DNA of 64,000 nucleotides from Clostridioides sp. ES-S-0054-01 (GCA_021561035.1 CP067346.1:2201001-2265000), one strand, 5' to 3'. Shown: positions 16,955-26,103, counted from the stretch's first letter. The notes: generated by a model from the letters alone, not told the origin. Numbers and translations: made by a program.

Positions 16955-17561
16955 TTATTCAGCTTTTGCTTTTTTACGTCGGAAGTATAGAGCGCTTAAT
17001 GCACTTACAGATAACACAAGACCTAATGCAAAGATAGGATAACATCAACCTTAACAGTAGCTTGCTTTGAACTTTCTAAGTGAAACTCAACAAGGGTTTG
17101 ATGTTGCGGTTTTGTATAAACAATAGAAGTACCAACCTCACTTTGAGGTACTTTACGATAAGTGATAGAACCATCATTTGAACTTGCACTAGGTGTAATT
17201 GTGATGGTATTTCCATTTTGTTGTAAAGTAGCGTTTGTGTTGTTAGATTCTAAAGCCATACCACTTAGAACACCGTTAGAATCTGTCAACGTAATACTAT
17301 CGCCAACTGTTACTTGTACTTCTTGATTGTTCCATGATGGCAGCGTATCATGACTGTTTACCATACATAAATTGGATTGTGCGTGATTGCATAACCTAAG
17401 TGTGGGCTTACTCCTGTATAACTATATTCAGTCGGTTCGTTTAGAACCAATTCACTAGCTGAAACAGAGGTAGGGTTTGTTAAAAACGTACCGCAGACAG
17501 TTACTAAAACCATGATATAGGTTGTTAATTTTCTTAATATACTTTTCGATTTTGTTTTCAT
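16955..17561 (-). pseudogene. LPXTG-type surface adhesin of the conjugative element, twice deleted
   Basis: It starts at 17561 behind GAAAGGA with a signal peptide (KLTTYIMVLVTVCGTFLTNP, then SVSA). It continues SYTGVSPHLGYAITHNPIYV to a stop, so the thioester-type N-terminal domain is deleted. A second frame carries WNNQEVQVTVGDSITLTDSN through TVKVDVI. A second deletion removes the repeat domains and the sorting signal, leaving only the terminal membrane helix and basic tail IFALGLVLSVSALSALYFRR before the stop at 16955-16957. Related full-length proteins on ICEs are cell-wall adhesins with isopeptide or thioester domains. Confidence 0.7.
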
Positions 17562-17636
17562 AGTATTTCCTTTCATAGTAATTTTGCATGAAAAAAGACG
17601 CTCAATTAAGAACGCCTGCAAATAGAAAAGGAACAC

Positions 17637-17962
17637 CTTACAAATCTAAGTATACAAAACAAGCTACTTATATCATAAGAAGGATTAAAATTCTAAATAT
17701 ATATTAAAAATACATCAGTTCAATTAACTCATATGTAATTATCATTTTATATTTAACCCAATTCTTAAATTTAAGTAGTTTTTTACATGATTAATAAAAT
17801 CAATATAAATATATACTTTAATATAATTATCAACTATTAAAATTAAATTTTATCCATAATAAAATTTAAAGAATAAGATTAAATATACATTTTGATAATC
17901 ACCTCCAATATTTTCATTATTATACATTATAATAAAATACACACTTTGTAAAGACATAAAAT
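17637..17962. other. AT-rich stretch upstream of the adhesin remnant
   Basis: The composition returns to the host average. GGAGGTGATTATCAAAATG on the minus strand (about 17898-17915) is a strong ribosome site followed by a three-codon frame, probably the relic of a lost gene. No ICE end or attachment site was recognised. Confidence 0.4.
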
Positions 17963-18100
17963 AATAGATAAGTGGGTGTCTCAAAATGAATTTCTTAGTT
18001 CATAAAAAACTCTTTTTCGCATGAAATTAAATATATTTTCATCATTTCAACAATAAAAAAGAGGCTTGCTCCTCTATCTTGAGACAGCCCCTTATCTATT
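17963..18100. repeat. MITE-like element with 25-bp imperfect terminal inverted repeats
   Basis: The left arm (17963-17988) contains AATAGATAAGTGGGTGTCTC. The reverse complement of the right arm (18076-18100) contains AATAGATAAGGGGCTGTCTC. GGGGCTGTCTCAA-type ends are common in IS1182-like and related insertion sequences. The 138-bp unit has no coding capacity and no obvious target duplication. Confidence 0.5.
18054..18076 (-). terminator. Terminator of the ABC exporter operon
   Basis: On the minus strand AGAGG-AGCAAG-CCTCT is followed by TTTTTTATT. It lies inside the MITE-like repeat about 70 bases after the second ABC gene. Confidence 0.75.
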
Positions 18101-18145
18101 TAATTTATCTTATTAATGATACTCCTATACCAAGAAAGTTTTCTG

Positions 18146-19978
18146 TTACATTGCTTCATCTTCTTCAAATTGAGAATTGTAAAGATTAGCATAGAATCCA
18201 CCTTCTTTTAGAAGTTCCTCATGATTTCCTTGTTCAACTATATCTCCATCATTCATTACAAGAATCATATCAGCATCACGTATAGTTGATAATCTGTGGG
18301 CTATAACAAAACTTGTTCTACCTTCCATAAGATTATCCATAGCCTTTTGAATCAGTACTTCTGTTCTAGTATCTACAGAACTTGTAGCTTCATCCAATAT
18401 TAAGATTTTAGGGTCAGCTAAAATAGCACGAGCTATAGTTAATAATTGTTTTTGACCTTGAGAAACGTTACTTGCTTCTTCATTTAATTTCATATTATAT
18501 CCATCTGGTAATGTCTTGATAAATCTATGAACATGTGCAGATTTAGCAGCCTCTATAACTTCTTCATCTGTAGCATTAAGCTTACCGTATCTTATGTTTT
18601 CCATAATAGAACCACTAAATAACCATGTATCTTGGAGAACCATACCAAACATTTCTCTAAGTTCACTACGATTGAAATCTTTAATATTATGACCATCAAT
18701 CAATATTGAACCACTATTAACATCATAAAATCTCATCAAAAGTTTAACTATTGTAGTCTTCCCTGCTCCTGTAGGCCCAACAATGGCAACTTTTTGACCT
18801 GGTTTAACATTTACTGAAAAATCATTTATTATAGTCTTGTTTGGGTTATATCCAAAGTTGACATTTTCAAAATCAATTTTGCCTTCTAAACCATCTATTG
18901 AAACTGCATTTTCAGCAATTTGCTCTTCTTCTTCCTCTTCTAAAAACTCAAATACTCTTTCAGAGGCTGCTGCTGTTGATTGTAGTAAATTAGCAACCTG
19001 TGCAAGTTGAGTCATAGGTTGTGTAAAGTTTCTTACATATTGTATAAATGACTGTATATCCCCAACCTCAATTGTTTTCTTAATTGCTAGCCAACCTCCT
19101 AAGATTGATACCATTACATAACCTAAGTTTCCAATAAACATCATAAGTGGTTGCATTATACCTGATAAAAATTGAGATTTCCATGCTGAATTATACAAAC
19201 TATCATTTAATTTATCAAACTCTTCAATTACCTCATCTTCACGATTAAATGCTTTTACTATTGTTTGACCACTATAAGTTTCTTCAACTTGACCATTTAC
19301 ATTTCCTAAATATTCTTGTTGAGACCTAAAGTATTTTTGTGATTTCTTTACTATTCTTGAAATTACAAACATTGATATTGGCAATATTAAAATTGCTACC
19401 AGTGTCATAATCCCACTTATAGATAACATCATTATCAAAACACCTATCATAGTTGTCACTGATGTTATAAGTTGTGTCATACTTTGATTCAAACTTTGAC
19501 TTAAGGTATCTATATCATTCGTAATTCTTGATAATATTTCACCATGTGTCTTAGTATCAAAATATTTCATTGGTAATCTATCCAATTTTACCGAAATCTC
19601 TTTTCTTAAATTATAGGATACTTTTTGGGAAATTCCACTCATTATGAATCCTTGCACAAAAGAGAATAATGCACTTATCAAATAAAGGAAAAGTAAAAAT
19701 GCTAAGATTTTTCCAATTGAATTAAAATCTACACCTACATTTCCTCCAGAAACTTTGCTTACTAATCCTTCAAATATCTTTGTAGTTGCCTTACCTAAGA
19801 TTTTTGGACCTACTATAGAAAATGATGCACTCCCAATAGCAAATACAATTACCAAAATTATTGATATTTTAAACTTAGATAAATATGCAATTAGTTTTCG
19901 CATAGTTCCTTTAAAATCATTTGCTTTTTGCCCTGCTCCCATAGATTTTCCCATAGGGCCTTTTCCCATTCTACTCAT
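18146..19978 (-). CDS. ABC exporter half-transporter, permease-ATPase fusion (second subunit)
   Basis: 610 residues: six membrane helices in the N-terminal half and a nucleotide-binding domain at the C-terminus. Walker A is VGPTGAGKTT, the signature is NVSQGQKQLL, Walker B is ILILDEATSSVD, and the H-loop is VIAHRLST. All are canonical. The start overlaps the stop of the preceding ABC gene by 8 bases, indicating translational coupling and a heterodimer. The family includes multidrug and lipid exporters (MdlB/YheH type). Confidence 0.9.
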   Translation of the reverse strand: MSRMGKGPMGKSMGAGQKANDFKGTMRKLIAYLSKFKISIILVIVFAIGSASFSIVGPKILGKATTKIFEGLVSKVSGGNVGVDFNSIGKILAFLLFLYLISALFSFVQGFIMSGISQKVSYNLRKEISVKLDRLPMKYFDTKTHGEILSRITNDIDTLSQSLNQSMTQLITSVTTMIGVLIMMLSISGIMTLVAILILPISMFVISRIVKKSQKYFRSQQEYLGNVNGQVEETYSGQTIVKAFNREDEVIEEFDKLNDSLYNSAWKSQFLSGIMQPLMMFIGNLGYVMVSILGGWLAIKKTIEVGDIQSFIQYVRNFTQPMTQLAQVANLLQSTAAASERVFEFLEEEEEEQIAENAVSIDGLEGKIDFENVNFGYNPNKTIINDFSVNVKPGQKVAIVGPTGAGKTTIVKLLMRFYDVNSGSILIDGHNIKDFNRSELREMFGMVLQDTWLFSGSIMENIRYGKLNATDEEVIEAAKSAHVHRFIKTLPDGYNMKLNEEASNVSQGQKQLLTIARAILADPKILILDEATSSVDTRTEVLIQKAMDNLMEGRTSFVIAHRLSTIRDADMILVMNDGDIVEQGNHEELLKEGGFYANLYNSQFEEDEAM

Positions 19979-22217
19979 TAGCTAGCTCCTCCTTTGAAAG
20001 TTGTGATAAAGCTATTTGCTCATAAACTTCGCAATTTTTTAGAAGCTCTTTATGTGTTCCTATTCCAACTATTTCGCCTTCATTTAAAACAATTATTTGT
20101 TCTGCATTTAAGATAGTGCTAATTCTTTGTGCAACTATTAGTACTGTACTTTCAGCAGTTTTTGATTTTAAAGCCTTACGAAGAGCTGCATCAGTTTTTA
20201 AATCAAGTGCTGAAAAACTATCATCAAATATATAAACTTCTGGATTTTTTGCTATTGCTCTTGCGATAGAAAGTCTTTGTTTTTGACCTCCAGATACATT
20301 TGTTCCACCTTGAGAAATTTCAGTTTTAAAAGCTTCTGGTTTAGAATTGATAAATTCTGTAGCTTGAGCTATTTCAGCTGCTGTTCTCATTTCTTCATCT
20401 GTTGCGTCTTTTCTACCATATTTTAAGTTGGATTCTATAGTACCTGAAAACAATACTCCCTTTTGAGGTACATATCCAATTTTTTCTCTTAAATCATGTT
20501 GAGAAACATTTTTTATATTAACTCCACCAAGTAATATTTCTCCCTCAGTAACATCAAAGAAACGAGGAATTAAATTTATAAGAGTTGACTTACCACTACC
20601 AGTACTTCCTATAAAAGCAGTTGTTTCCCCTGGTTTTGCTGTAAAAGATATATTTGTTAATATAGGTTCTTCTGCATCTGGATACATGAATGAAACATTT
20701 TTAAATTCAACAAGACCTTTTTTATCTTCTCTAAACTCTTGTGCCTCTGATTTTTCTGGGTCTTTAATGCTTATATTTGATACTAGTACTTCATCTATAC
20801 GTGTAGCTGAAACAGACGCTCTTGGAAGCATGATAGATACCATTGATATCATTAAGAATGACATTATTATTTGCATTGTATATTGTATAAATGCCATCAT
20901 ATCTCCAACTTGCATTGCTCCAGAATCAACACTATATGCACCTCTCCAAACTATAAGAACTGTTATAAGGTTCATTACAAGCATCATAGCAGGCATCATA
21001 CATGTCATAACTCTATTTACGAAAAGATTTGTTTTAGTTAAATTTTTATTTGCTTCATCAAATCTTTCTTCTTCGTGTTTTTCAGTACTAAAAGCTCTGA
21101 TAACTGGAATACCAGTAATTATTTCACGACTTACTAAGTTTAACTTATCAACAAGCTTTTGAACTAGTTTGAACTTAGGCATAACTACTGAGAACAACAC
21201 TACAATTAATGATAAAATAGCAACTACTGCTACTGCTATAATCCATGCCATTGAAGTATTTGTGTTTAAAACCTTTATTACTCCACCTATAGCCATTATG
21301 GGTGCATAGAATACTATTCTAAGCAACATAACCATCAACATTTGTATCTGTTGAATATCATTTGTACTACGAGTAATTAATGAAGCTGTAGAAAACTCAT
21401 TCATTTCAGTATTTGAAAATGACATAACTTTTCTAAAGACTCCACTTCTTAAATTTCTACCTACACTTGCTGCTACTCTTGCTGCTAAAAATCCTACTGT
21501 TATTGTGGCTACCATACTAATCATAGCTATACCAAGCATTTTAGCCCCAGTAAATAATATATAACTATTTTGAGTTTTCTCTGTATCAATACCTATTTTC
21601 TCATACTCTGACTTTACATATGATACTGAGCTTTGTGTTATCATACTCTCTGGCATACCTTCAAAGCCTTTGTTCATCTCTTTAGTCAATGTATCTAACT
21701 GCTCTTTTGGCATTGCTGATAACAATTTAAATATATCAATATCCCCACCTTGAGTAGCTTGTGGTGGAAGTTTGCTCATTAGTTGAGCTTTCATAGCTTT
21801 TACTTCTTTACTATCACCTTCAAGCCCTGATACTATTAAAATAGCTTTACCAAAAATAATATTTAAATCATCTATAGTGTCTTTATCTTTAATATTTAAC
21901 TCATAAAGAGATTCATCTTTTAGACCTGGATACTTATCTTTATACTTAGCATAATCTTCCTTATTCAATAAAGTATAATTATCTAGTACTTTATCCTTAC
22001 TACTTTTATCCATAAATAAAGTAATTTTATCTAGTTCTCCCTCTCTAATGACAGATGGAACAGAATTTTCTACTCCACCTTGTTGTATACCTACATTTAC
22101 TATATTGGATGTGTACTCTGGTAAAGAAAGATCACATACCGCTTGAATTACCAATAGGCAGACTATTATTGCTATTGATAATGCCGATTTCTTTAAATAT
22201 TTAATTAATTTAAACAT
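19971..22217 (-). CDS. ABC exporter half-transporter, permease-ATPase fusion (first subunit)
   Basis: 748 residues, longer than usual because of an insert of about 150-180 residues after the first helix, predicted outside the membrane. The remaining membrane helices and the ATPase domain follow: FIGSTGSGKST (Walker A), NVSGGQKQRLS (signature), VYIFDDSFSALD (Walker B with Asp where its partner has Glu) and VAQRIST (H-loop His replaced by Gln). The degenerate catalytic residues mark this as the non-canonical ATP site partner of the heterodimer. It lies in one operon with the MarR gene upstream. Confidence 0.9.
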   Translation of the reverse strand: MFKLIKYLKKSALSIAIIVCLLVIQAVCDLSLPEYTSNIVNVGIQQGGVENSVPSVIREGELDKITLFMDKSSKDKVLDNYTLLNKEDYAKYKDKYPGLKDESLYELNIKDKDTIDDLNIIFGKAILIVSGLEGDSKEVKAMKAQLMSKLPPQATQGGDIDIFKLLSAMPKEQLDTLTKEMNKGFEGMPESMITQSSVSYVKSEYEKIGIDTEKTQNSYILFTGAKMLGIAMISMVATITVGFLAARVAASVGRNLRSGVFRKVMSFSNTEMNEFSTASLITRSTNDIQQIQMLMVMLLRIVFYAPIMAIGGVIKVLNTNTSMAWIIAVAVVAILSLIVVLFSVVMPKFKLVQKLVDKLNLVSREIITGIPVIRAFSTEKHEEERFDEANKNLTKTNLFVNRVMTCMMPAMMLVMNLITVLIVWRGAYSVDSGAMQVGDMMAFIQYTMQIIMSFLMISMVSIMLPRASVSATRIDEVLVSNISIKDPEKSEAQEFREDKKGLVEFKNVSFMYPDAEEPILTNISFTAKPGETTAFIGSTGSGKSTLINLIPRFFDVTEGEILLGGVNIKNVSQHDLREKIGYVPQKGVLFSGTIESNLKYGRKDATDEEMRTAAEIAQATEFINSKPEAFKTEISQGGTNVSGGQKQRLSIARAIAKNPEVYIFDDSFSALDLKTDAALRKALKSKTAESTVLIVAQRISTILNAEQIIVLNEGEIVGIGTHKELLKNCEVYEQIALSQLSKEELANE

Positions 22218-22284
22218 ACATTTCTTCCCTTCTGTAATATTAATTAGTCTAATAACATTAAATTGAAAAATATTATTTCAAACT

Positions 22285-22746
22285 TTAAAAGTATTTTTCA
22301 TCTTCATGCTTATGACATCCTGCTTTTAAATTATCTCGCACTTGCATTAGGAGTCTTCTAAGTACTATTTTTTCTTCTTCACTAAATCCTAAAAAGAATT
22401 CTCTTTCTAATTCCTTGTTAAATTCCTCAACCTTATTACATATTTCTAAGCCTTTATCTGTCAAAAAAATTCTAGATACTCTTTGGTCCTTTTCATCTTG
22501 CTTTCTTTCTACAAGTCCAGACTTTTCCATCCTCTTTATCATAACTGTAGTTGTAGATGCTTTTACTTTCCTTTTATCTGCTAATTCCTTTTGACTTTGC
22601 CCATTTTTCATCTTTAAAGAAAAAAGTATTTGTGGCTGACCATGATATAAGCCTAATTTATCAAAATAAAAATGAGTTCTTATAAAATATATACGCATTA
22701 ATTGCAAGAAAACATCATTCAATTTTTCTTCAGAATTGCTATTCAT
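22285..22746 (-). CDS. MarR-family regulator of the ABC exporter operon
   Basis: About 153 residues. The winged helix is visible as QKELADKRKVKASTTTVMIK, then KSGLVERKQDEKDQRVSRIF with the wing Asp and Arg. The C-terminus ends in HKHEDE and carries Cys and His residues. The start at 22746 (MNSNSEEKL) follows AAGGAGGG; a longer frame overlaps the promoter. It is first in the marR-ABC-ABC operon and probably represses it until an exported compound binds. Confidence 0.85.
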   Translation of the reverse strand: MNSNSEEKLNDVFLQLMRIYFIRTHFYFDKLGLYHGQPQILFSLKMKNGQSQKELADKRKVKASTTTVMIKRMEKSGLVERKQDEKDQRVSRIFLTDKGLEICNKVEEFNKELEREFFLGFSEEEKIVLRRLLMQVRDNLKAGCHKHEDEKYF

Positions 22747-22771
22747 ACTTGCCCTCCTTATTTTTATATTA

Positions 22772-22818
22772 CTTAGTCGGCTAATCATTATTTTACTATA
22801 CCATATACATTTTTTCAA
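22772..22818 (-). promoter_or_regulatory. Promoter and candidate operator of the marR-ABC operon
   Basis: TTGAAA (22813-22818), a 17-base spacer and TAAAAT (22790-22795) on the minus strand. The inverted repeat TTAG-N4-CTAA, within ACTTAGTCGGCTAATCA, sits just downstream over the expected start site, where a repressor would act. Confidence 0.6.
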
Positions 22819-22971
22819 TATATTTATAAAAATTCATATAAATTTCATTTAATAAACATTTTTGCATTATATAATTATAATTTTAATAAATAATAGTAAG
22901 GTTTTTAATTAGTCAACTACTTATATTTTTATTGCAAAGCTTAAAACAAACCTTTTCATATGTTTTCAAAT

Positions 22972-23005
22972 AAAAAAGTTGTTCCAAAATAAATTTTGAA
23001 ACAAC
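22972..23005 (-). terminator. Carbonic anhydrase gene terminator
   Basis: GTTGTT-C-CAAAA and TTTTG-A-AACAAC form a long stem (22978-23005). On the minus strand it is followed by TTTTTTATTT. Confidence 0.8.
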
Positions 23006-23047
23006 ATCTTATCTAACAGTACCTTGCTTATATAAGACTATAATACT

Positions 23048-23614
23048 CTATTTATCTCCATATCCATTTACAATAACATCTAATTTTCCAGTTTCTGGTG
23101 ATATAATTAGACCATGTACAATAATACTATCTGGAATTAAAGGGTGTCCTTTTATTAAATCAACACTATCTTTTACAGACTCTTCTGCAGAATCAAATCC
23201 ATGTAACCATTGTTTTGTATCAATTCCAGCACTACGAAGTGTAAGTATTACATCTTTAGATATTCCCCTATCTAAAATTTTGCCAAGTAATTTATCTGTA
23301 TCAACATTACACATACCACATCCATGATGTCCTACAACTATAACCTCATCTACATCAAATTCGTAAATTGCAACTAGAACACTTCTCATAATACTTCCAA
23401 AAGGATGCATTATGGTAGCTCCTGCGTTTTTTATTAGTTTAACATCTCCATTTTTCAAATTCATAGCTTTAGGCAAAAGTTCAGTTAATCTTGTATCCAT
23501 ACAAGATAAGACTACTGTTTTTTTGTTTGGATGTTTTGATGTCACATATTGTTCATATTCTTTGTTCTCTATAAATGATTTATTATACTCTAGTATCTCT
23601 TCAAGTTTTCTCAT
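23048..23614 (-). CDS. Beta-class carbonic anhydrase
   Basis: About 188 residues, interconverting CO2 and bicarbonate. The zinc ligands are visible: Cys and Asp of SCMDTRLTELLP, and His and Cys of VVGHHGCGMCN. The NAGA motif (IKNAGATIMHPFGSIMRS) that positions the substrate is present. The length is that of the short beta-class enzymes. The start at 23614 (MRKLEEILEYN) is chosen because GTGAG lies about 9 bases upstream and the longer frame is AT-rich and unlike protein. Monocistronic with its own terminator. Confidence 0.9.
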   Translation of the reverse strand: MRKLEEILEYNKSFIENKEYEQYVTSKHPNKKTVVLSCMDTRLTELLPKAMNLKNGDVKLIKNAGATIMHPFGSIMRSVLVAIYEFDVDEVIVVGHHGCGMCNVDTDKLLGKILDRGISKDVILTLRSAGIDTKQWLHGFDSAEESVKDSVDLIKGHPLIPDSIIVHGLIISPETGKLDVIVNGYGDK

Positions 23615-24168
23615 ATGTAATCTCACTTTCTTTAAAAATTTTTTTATTATTATATCACTATTGAACTGCAATATATACATATATAATTTAATTTATATTT
23701 ATTAAATATTTTTATAAAATTATTAATCTACTATAAATCTTACATATAACTTATGTTTATAAGTATTTGTATATTTATTTTTTTATAATCTAAACTAGTA
23801 TTATCTATTTTCATTATTTATCTAATTATATTTTTTCAAAATTTTATTATAAAAATTTTACCCTATAATTACTTTTTTATTTCACTTCTATATGATTAGA
23901 TTTAAAAATATCTACCTTACTAATATAATAACTAAACTTGAAATACTTATTAAAAAATTTTCTAGCTACATTGGTTATTCAACATATGAAATCTAAAATT
24001 TTTCAAATTTTCAAAATATATTCTACATATCTAATATGTAATTGTAATAAAAAATGCTATAATTAACATATTATTAATTCGTTTTATTATTGTAGTATGG
24101 CTATGAAATTATGAAAAATATTTGTCTAATTAAAAATATGATTTATCCATATTTGTTTATTGTAGATA
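23615..24168. other. AT-rich region between the carbonic anhydrase gene and sinR
   Basis: About 550 bases, extremely A+T rich, divergent promoter space. A loose CodY-like stretch (AATTTTCAAAATATA, 24006-24020, about three mismatches to the consensus as I recall it) is too weak to call. No coding remnant was seen. Confidence 0.4.
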
Positions 24169-24255
24169 CAGACTATACAAAAATAAATAGCACTTATTCC
24201 AGTATAAAAACATATATAGTCTATATTTAGACTAAAAAAGTATAAATAGTCTATA
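24169..24255 (+). promoter_or_regulatory. Cluster of TATAGTCTATA-type boxes upstream of sinR
   Basis: TATAGTCTATA at 24215-24225 and AATAGTCTATA at 24245-24255 are exactly 30 bp apart. An inverted copy (CAGACTATACA) starts at 24169, and a related palindrome TTTAGACTAAA lies at 24226-24236. Together they look like operator boxes for a regulator of the sin locus, possibly SinR itself. Confidence 0.5.
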
Positions 24256-24302
24256 TAAAACAACTTAAACTATGAATATAATCTAAAGTGGAGGGATAAT
24301 AA

Positions 24303-24641
24303 TTGGCAAATATAGGAAAAATAATAGGAGATAGAATAAAAGTCTATAGAACAAAATTGGGATATAGTCAAGAATTTCTAGCAGAAAAAGCAGGTTTACA
24401 TCCAACATATATTGGTCAGATTGAAAGAGCTGAGACAAATACATCTATCAATATTATAATGAAAATCGCTACTGCTTTAGATATACCACTTGAAGTGTTA
24501 TTTGCAAATATTATTACAACAGAAGGCGTTGATAACTCTGTACCTTTAGAATGTTATGAAATGATTAATAAATTAACTGAAAAAGAACAAATTGCAATGT
24601 TAGAGTTAATAAAGTGCATCATTAAATACAAAGAAATATAA
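24303..24641 (+). CDS. sinR: Transcriptional regulator SinR
   Basis: A 112-residue regulator. The N-terminal Xre/Cro-type helix-turn-helix is clear (RTKLGYSQEFLAEKAGLHPT, then YIGQIERAETNTS), followed by a short C-terminal multimerisation region (LTEKEQIAMLELIK). The start is TTG, supported by GGAGGGA 7-12 bases upstream. Known in C. difficile as the first gene of the two-gene sinR-sinR' locus, which influences sporulation, toxin production and motility. The second gene follows after 12 bases. Upstream repeats suggest autoregulation (inference). Confidence 0.85.
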   Translation: MANIGKIIGDRIKVYRTKLGYSQEFLAEKAGLHPTYIGQIERAETNTSINIIMKIATALDIPLEVLFANIITTEGVDNSVPLECYEMINKLTEKEQIAMLELIKCIIKYKEI

Positions 24642-24653
24642 GCGAGGGAAATA

Positions 24654-24980
24654 GTGACAATAATGAATTATATAGGTAAAAGACTTAAAGAAGAACGTAA
24701 AAAAGCAAATTTAACTTCAAAGGAGTTTGCAAATATGGTTGGAGTATCGCCTTGGTATATAACTCAAATCGAAAGTGGTAAAAAGAATCCAAGTCTTAAA
24801 ACATTCATAAAATTTGTAAGTGTATTAAATATATCTGCAGATGTTCTTATAAAAGATATTACTTCCAACGGAAAGATATATTTAGAAAATGATATAAATG
24901 AAGAATTAAAAGACTTAAATTCAAGAGAGCTAAATCTGATATCACAGATTATAGATATCATAAAAAAGAATAAAATATAA
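24654..24980 (+). CDS. sinR': SinR' (SinI-like antagonist with its own HTH)
   Basis: 108 residues from the GTG at 24654 (GCGAGGG five bases upstream), or 105 from the ATG at 24663. It has a complete helix-turn-helix (LTSKEFANMVGVSPWYITQI) and a C-terminal helix (LKDLNSRELNLISQIIDIIK). In C. difficile this second protein is reported to bind SinR and antagonise it, unlike the small HTH-less SinI of Bacillus. A strong terminator follows, so the locus is a two-gene operon. Confidence 0.8.
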   Translation: MTIMNYIGKRLKEERKKANLTSKEFANMVGVSPWYITQIESGKKNPSLKTFIKFVSVLNISADVLIKDITSNGKIYLENDINEELKDLNSRELNLISQIIDIIKKNKI

Positions 24981-24997
24981 TTCTTTATATTTTATAT

Positions 24998-25036
24998 AAA
25001 AAAAAGGTTATTTGAAATAAATAACCTTTTTTTGTC
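24998..25036 (+). terminator. Terminator of sinR-sinR'
   Basis: AAAAAGGTTATT-TGAAATA-AATAACCTTTTTTT, a textbook intrinsic terminator 20 bases after the sinR' stop. Confidence 0.9.
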
Positions 25037-25128
25037 TTTTTGTGTTAACATTGTCTTATAGTGCTAATTAGTACTATTAGACCATGTTCTATGGCCTTAT
25101 TTTAATATAAAACGATTGGAGATAGGCT

Positions 25129-25806
25129 ATGATTGTGATTGAAGGTAGCGATAAATTTAAGATTGCAAAAAAATATATTGATGTAGAGTATATTCTTTTT
25201 AGAAAGATAACTTGTAAATATGAAAAGTTAAGATTTAAAGACAAGATTGGATTAGAAAAAATCAAAATATTTAAATATAAGAATAATCATATACTTAATA
25301 AATTAAATCTTGCTTTAAGAAATGAGTTTTGCTATTATAAAAAACAAATAATTAGAGAAACTGTAGATACACTAAGATTGTCAGAAATTTTTTCAAGTGA
25401 CAATATAGAAGATATTAAATTTATAAAAGATGATAAAGAAAAATTGGAACTCAGTATAGAAAAATTTGTAAAATTTAAACATCGAAAAAATAGAACTTAT
25501 GTCTATTGTTATTGCCCTGATATGTACAGAGATATAGAACTTGATAAAAATTCTATCAATAAGATATATAATAGAAAGATAAAAATTGAAAGAGAAGTTA
25601 ATATTTTTGAAGATGAAGATGTTGTAATAAATAAAAAGGTATTTAAATTTCCAAAATCCTGGACAAAGAATATGCAAAAATATTGGTTAAAAGAAAATAA
25701 ATACCCTATACATTCTAGTGTAATTGATGATGATAGATATAAATGTTGTAATGTTCAATATGTAAAAAATAGAGTAATTATCTTGTATTACATATATAAT
25801 TTTTAG
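25129..25806 (+). CDS. Orphan basic protein next to sinRR'
   Basis: A 225-residue, lysine- and isoleucine-rich soluble protein with no membrane segment or signal. I do not recognise a family. The composition is extremely A+T rich. Stretches such as FVKFKHRKNRTYVYCYCPDM and PKSWTKNMQKYWLKENKYPI, together with several cysteines, are distinctive. The ribosome site GGAGATAGG and codon pattern support a real gene. Just upstream TAGTGCTAATTAGTACTA (25058-25075) is a near-perfect 18-bp palindrome, a possible operator. Confidence 0.65.
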   Translation: MIVIEGSDKFKIAKKYIDVEYILFRKITCKYEKLRFKDKIGLEKIKIFKYKNNHILNKLNLALRNEFCYYKKQIIRETVDTLRLSEIFSSDNIEDIKFIKDDKEKLELSIEKFVKFKHRKNRTYVYCYCPDMYRDIELDKNSINKIYNRKIKIEREVNIFEDEDVVINKKVFKFPKSWTKNMQKYWLKENKYPIHSSVIDDDRYKCCNVQYVKNRVIILYYIYNF

Positions 25807-25910
25807 TATAAGTAATCATAAAAAATATAATCATTATAGATATTTAACTGATTATAAATAGCAAAAAATATTAGTGTATCATTTGTAATTTAAAATTTTT
25901 CAGGTTTTTA

Positions 25911-25933
25911 ATGGCATATTTCAAATATGCCAT
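25911..25933. repeat. 23-bp perfect palindrome
   Basis: ATGGCATATTT-C-AAATATGCCAT: 11-bp arms around a single base, in the 297-base gap between the orphan gene and aroD. Both genes end here (convergent), so it may be a bidirectional terminator, although there is no long T-run. Confidence 0.55.
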
Positions 25934-26103
25934 GATTAATTTATAAAAATCTTAAAATATCTACTTTTAATTGACTATCTTTAAAACAATCTATATTGAT
26001 TGATATTTTAACTAAAAAATAAGAAATAATCATTAACAATGTTATATTTTACATAATATCAAACCAGTTAATACTTAATGTTACTACTTTATATAGTATC
26101 TAA

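Larger units (their letters stand above)
12723..17561 (-). mobile_element. Decayed left part of a Tn916-like conjugative element
   Basis: On the minus strand the order adhesin gene, orf23, orf22, orf21, orf14, orf13 follows Tn916-like elements, with orf20 to orf15 missing between orf21 and orf14, and with no tet(M), excisionase or integrase after orf13. Genes other than orf23 carry deletions, stops or frameshifts. An IS256-family element sits in orf21. G+C is visibly higher than the surrounding core genes outside the IS. No attachment sites were found at either edge, so the outer boundaries are approximate. Confidence 0.8.

Noticed and set aside
20686-21162. Plus-strand open frame of 158 codons within the first ABC gene
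   Set aside because: Shadow of the permease domain on the opposite strand; no expression signals.
24006-24020. CodY-like box AATTTTCAAAATATA upstream of sinR
   Set aside because: About three mismatches to the consensus in very A+T-rich DNA, where such matches are common.
24998-25036. Regulatory palindrome after sinR'
   Set aside because: Better explained as an intrinsic terminator because of the long T-run.
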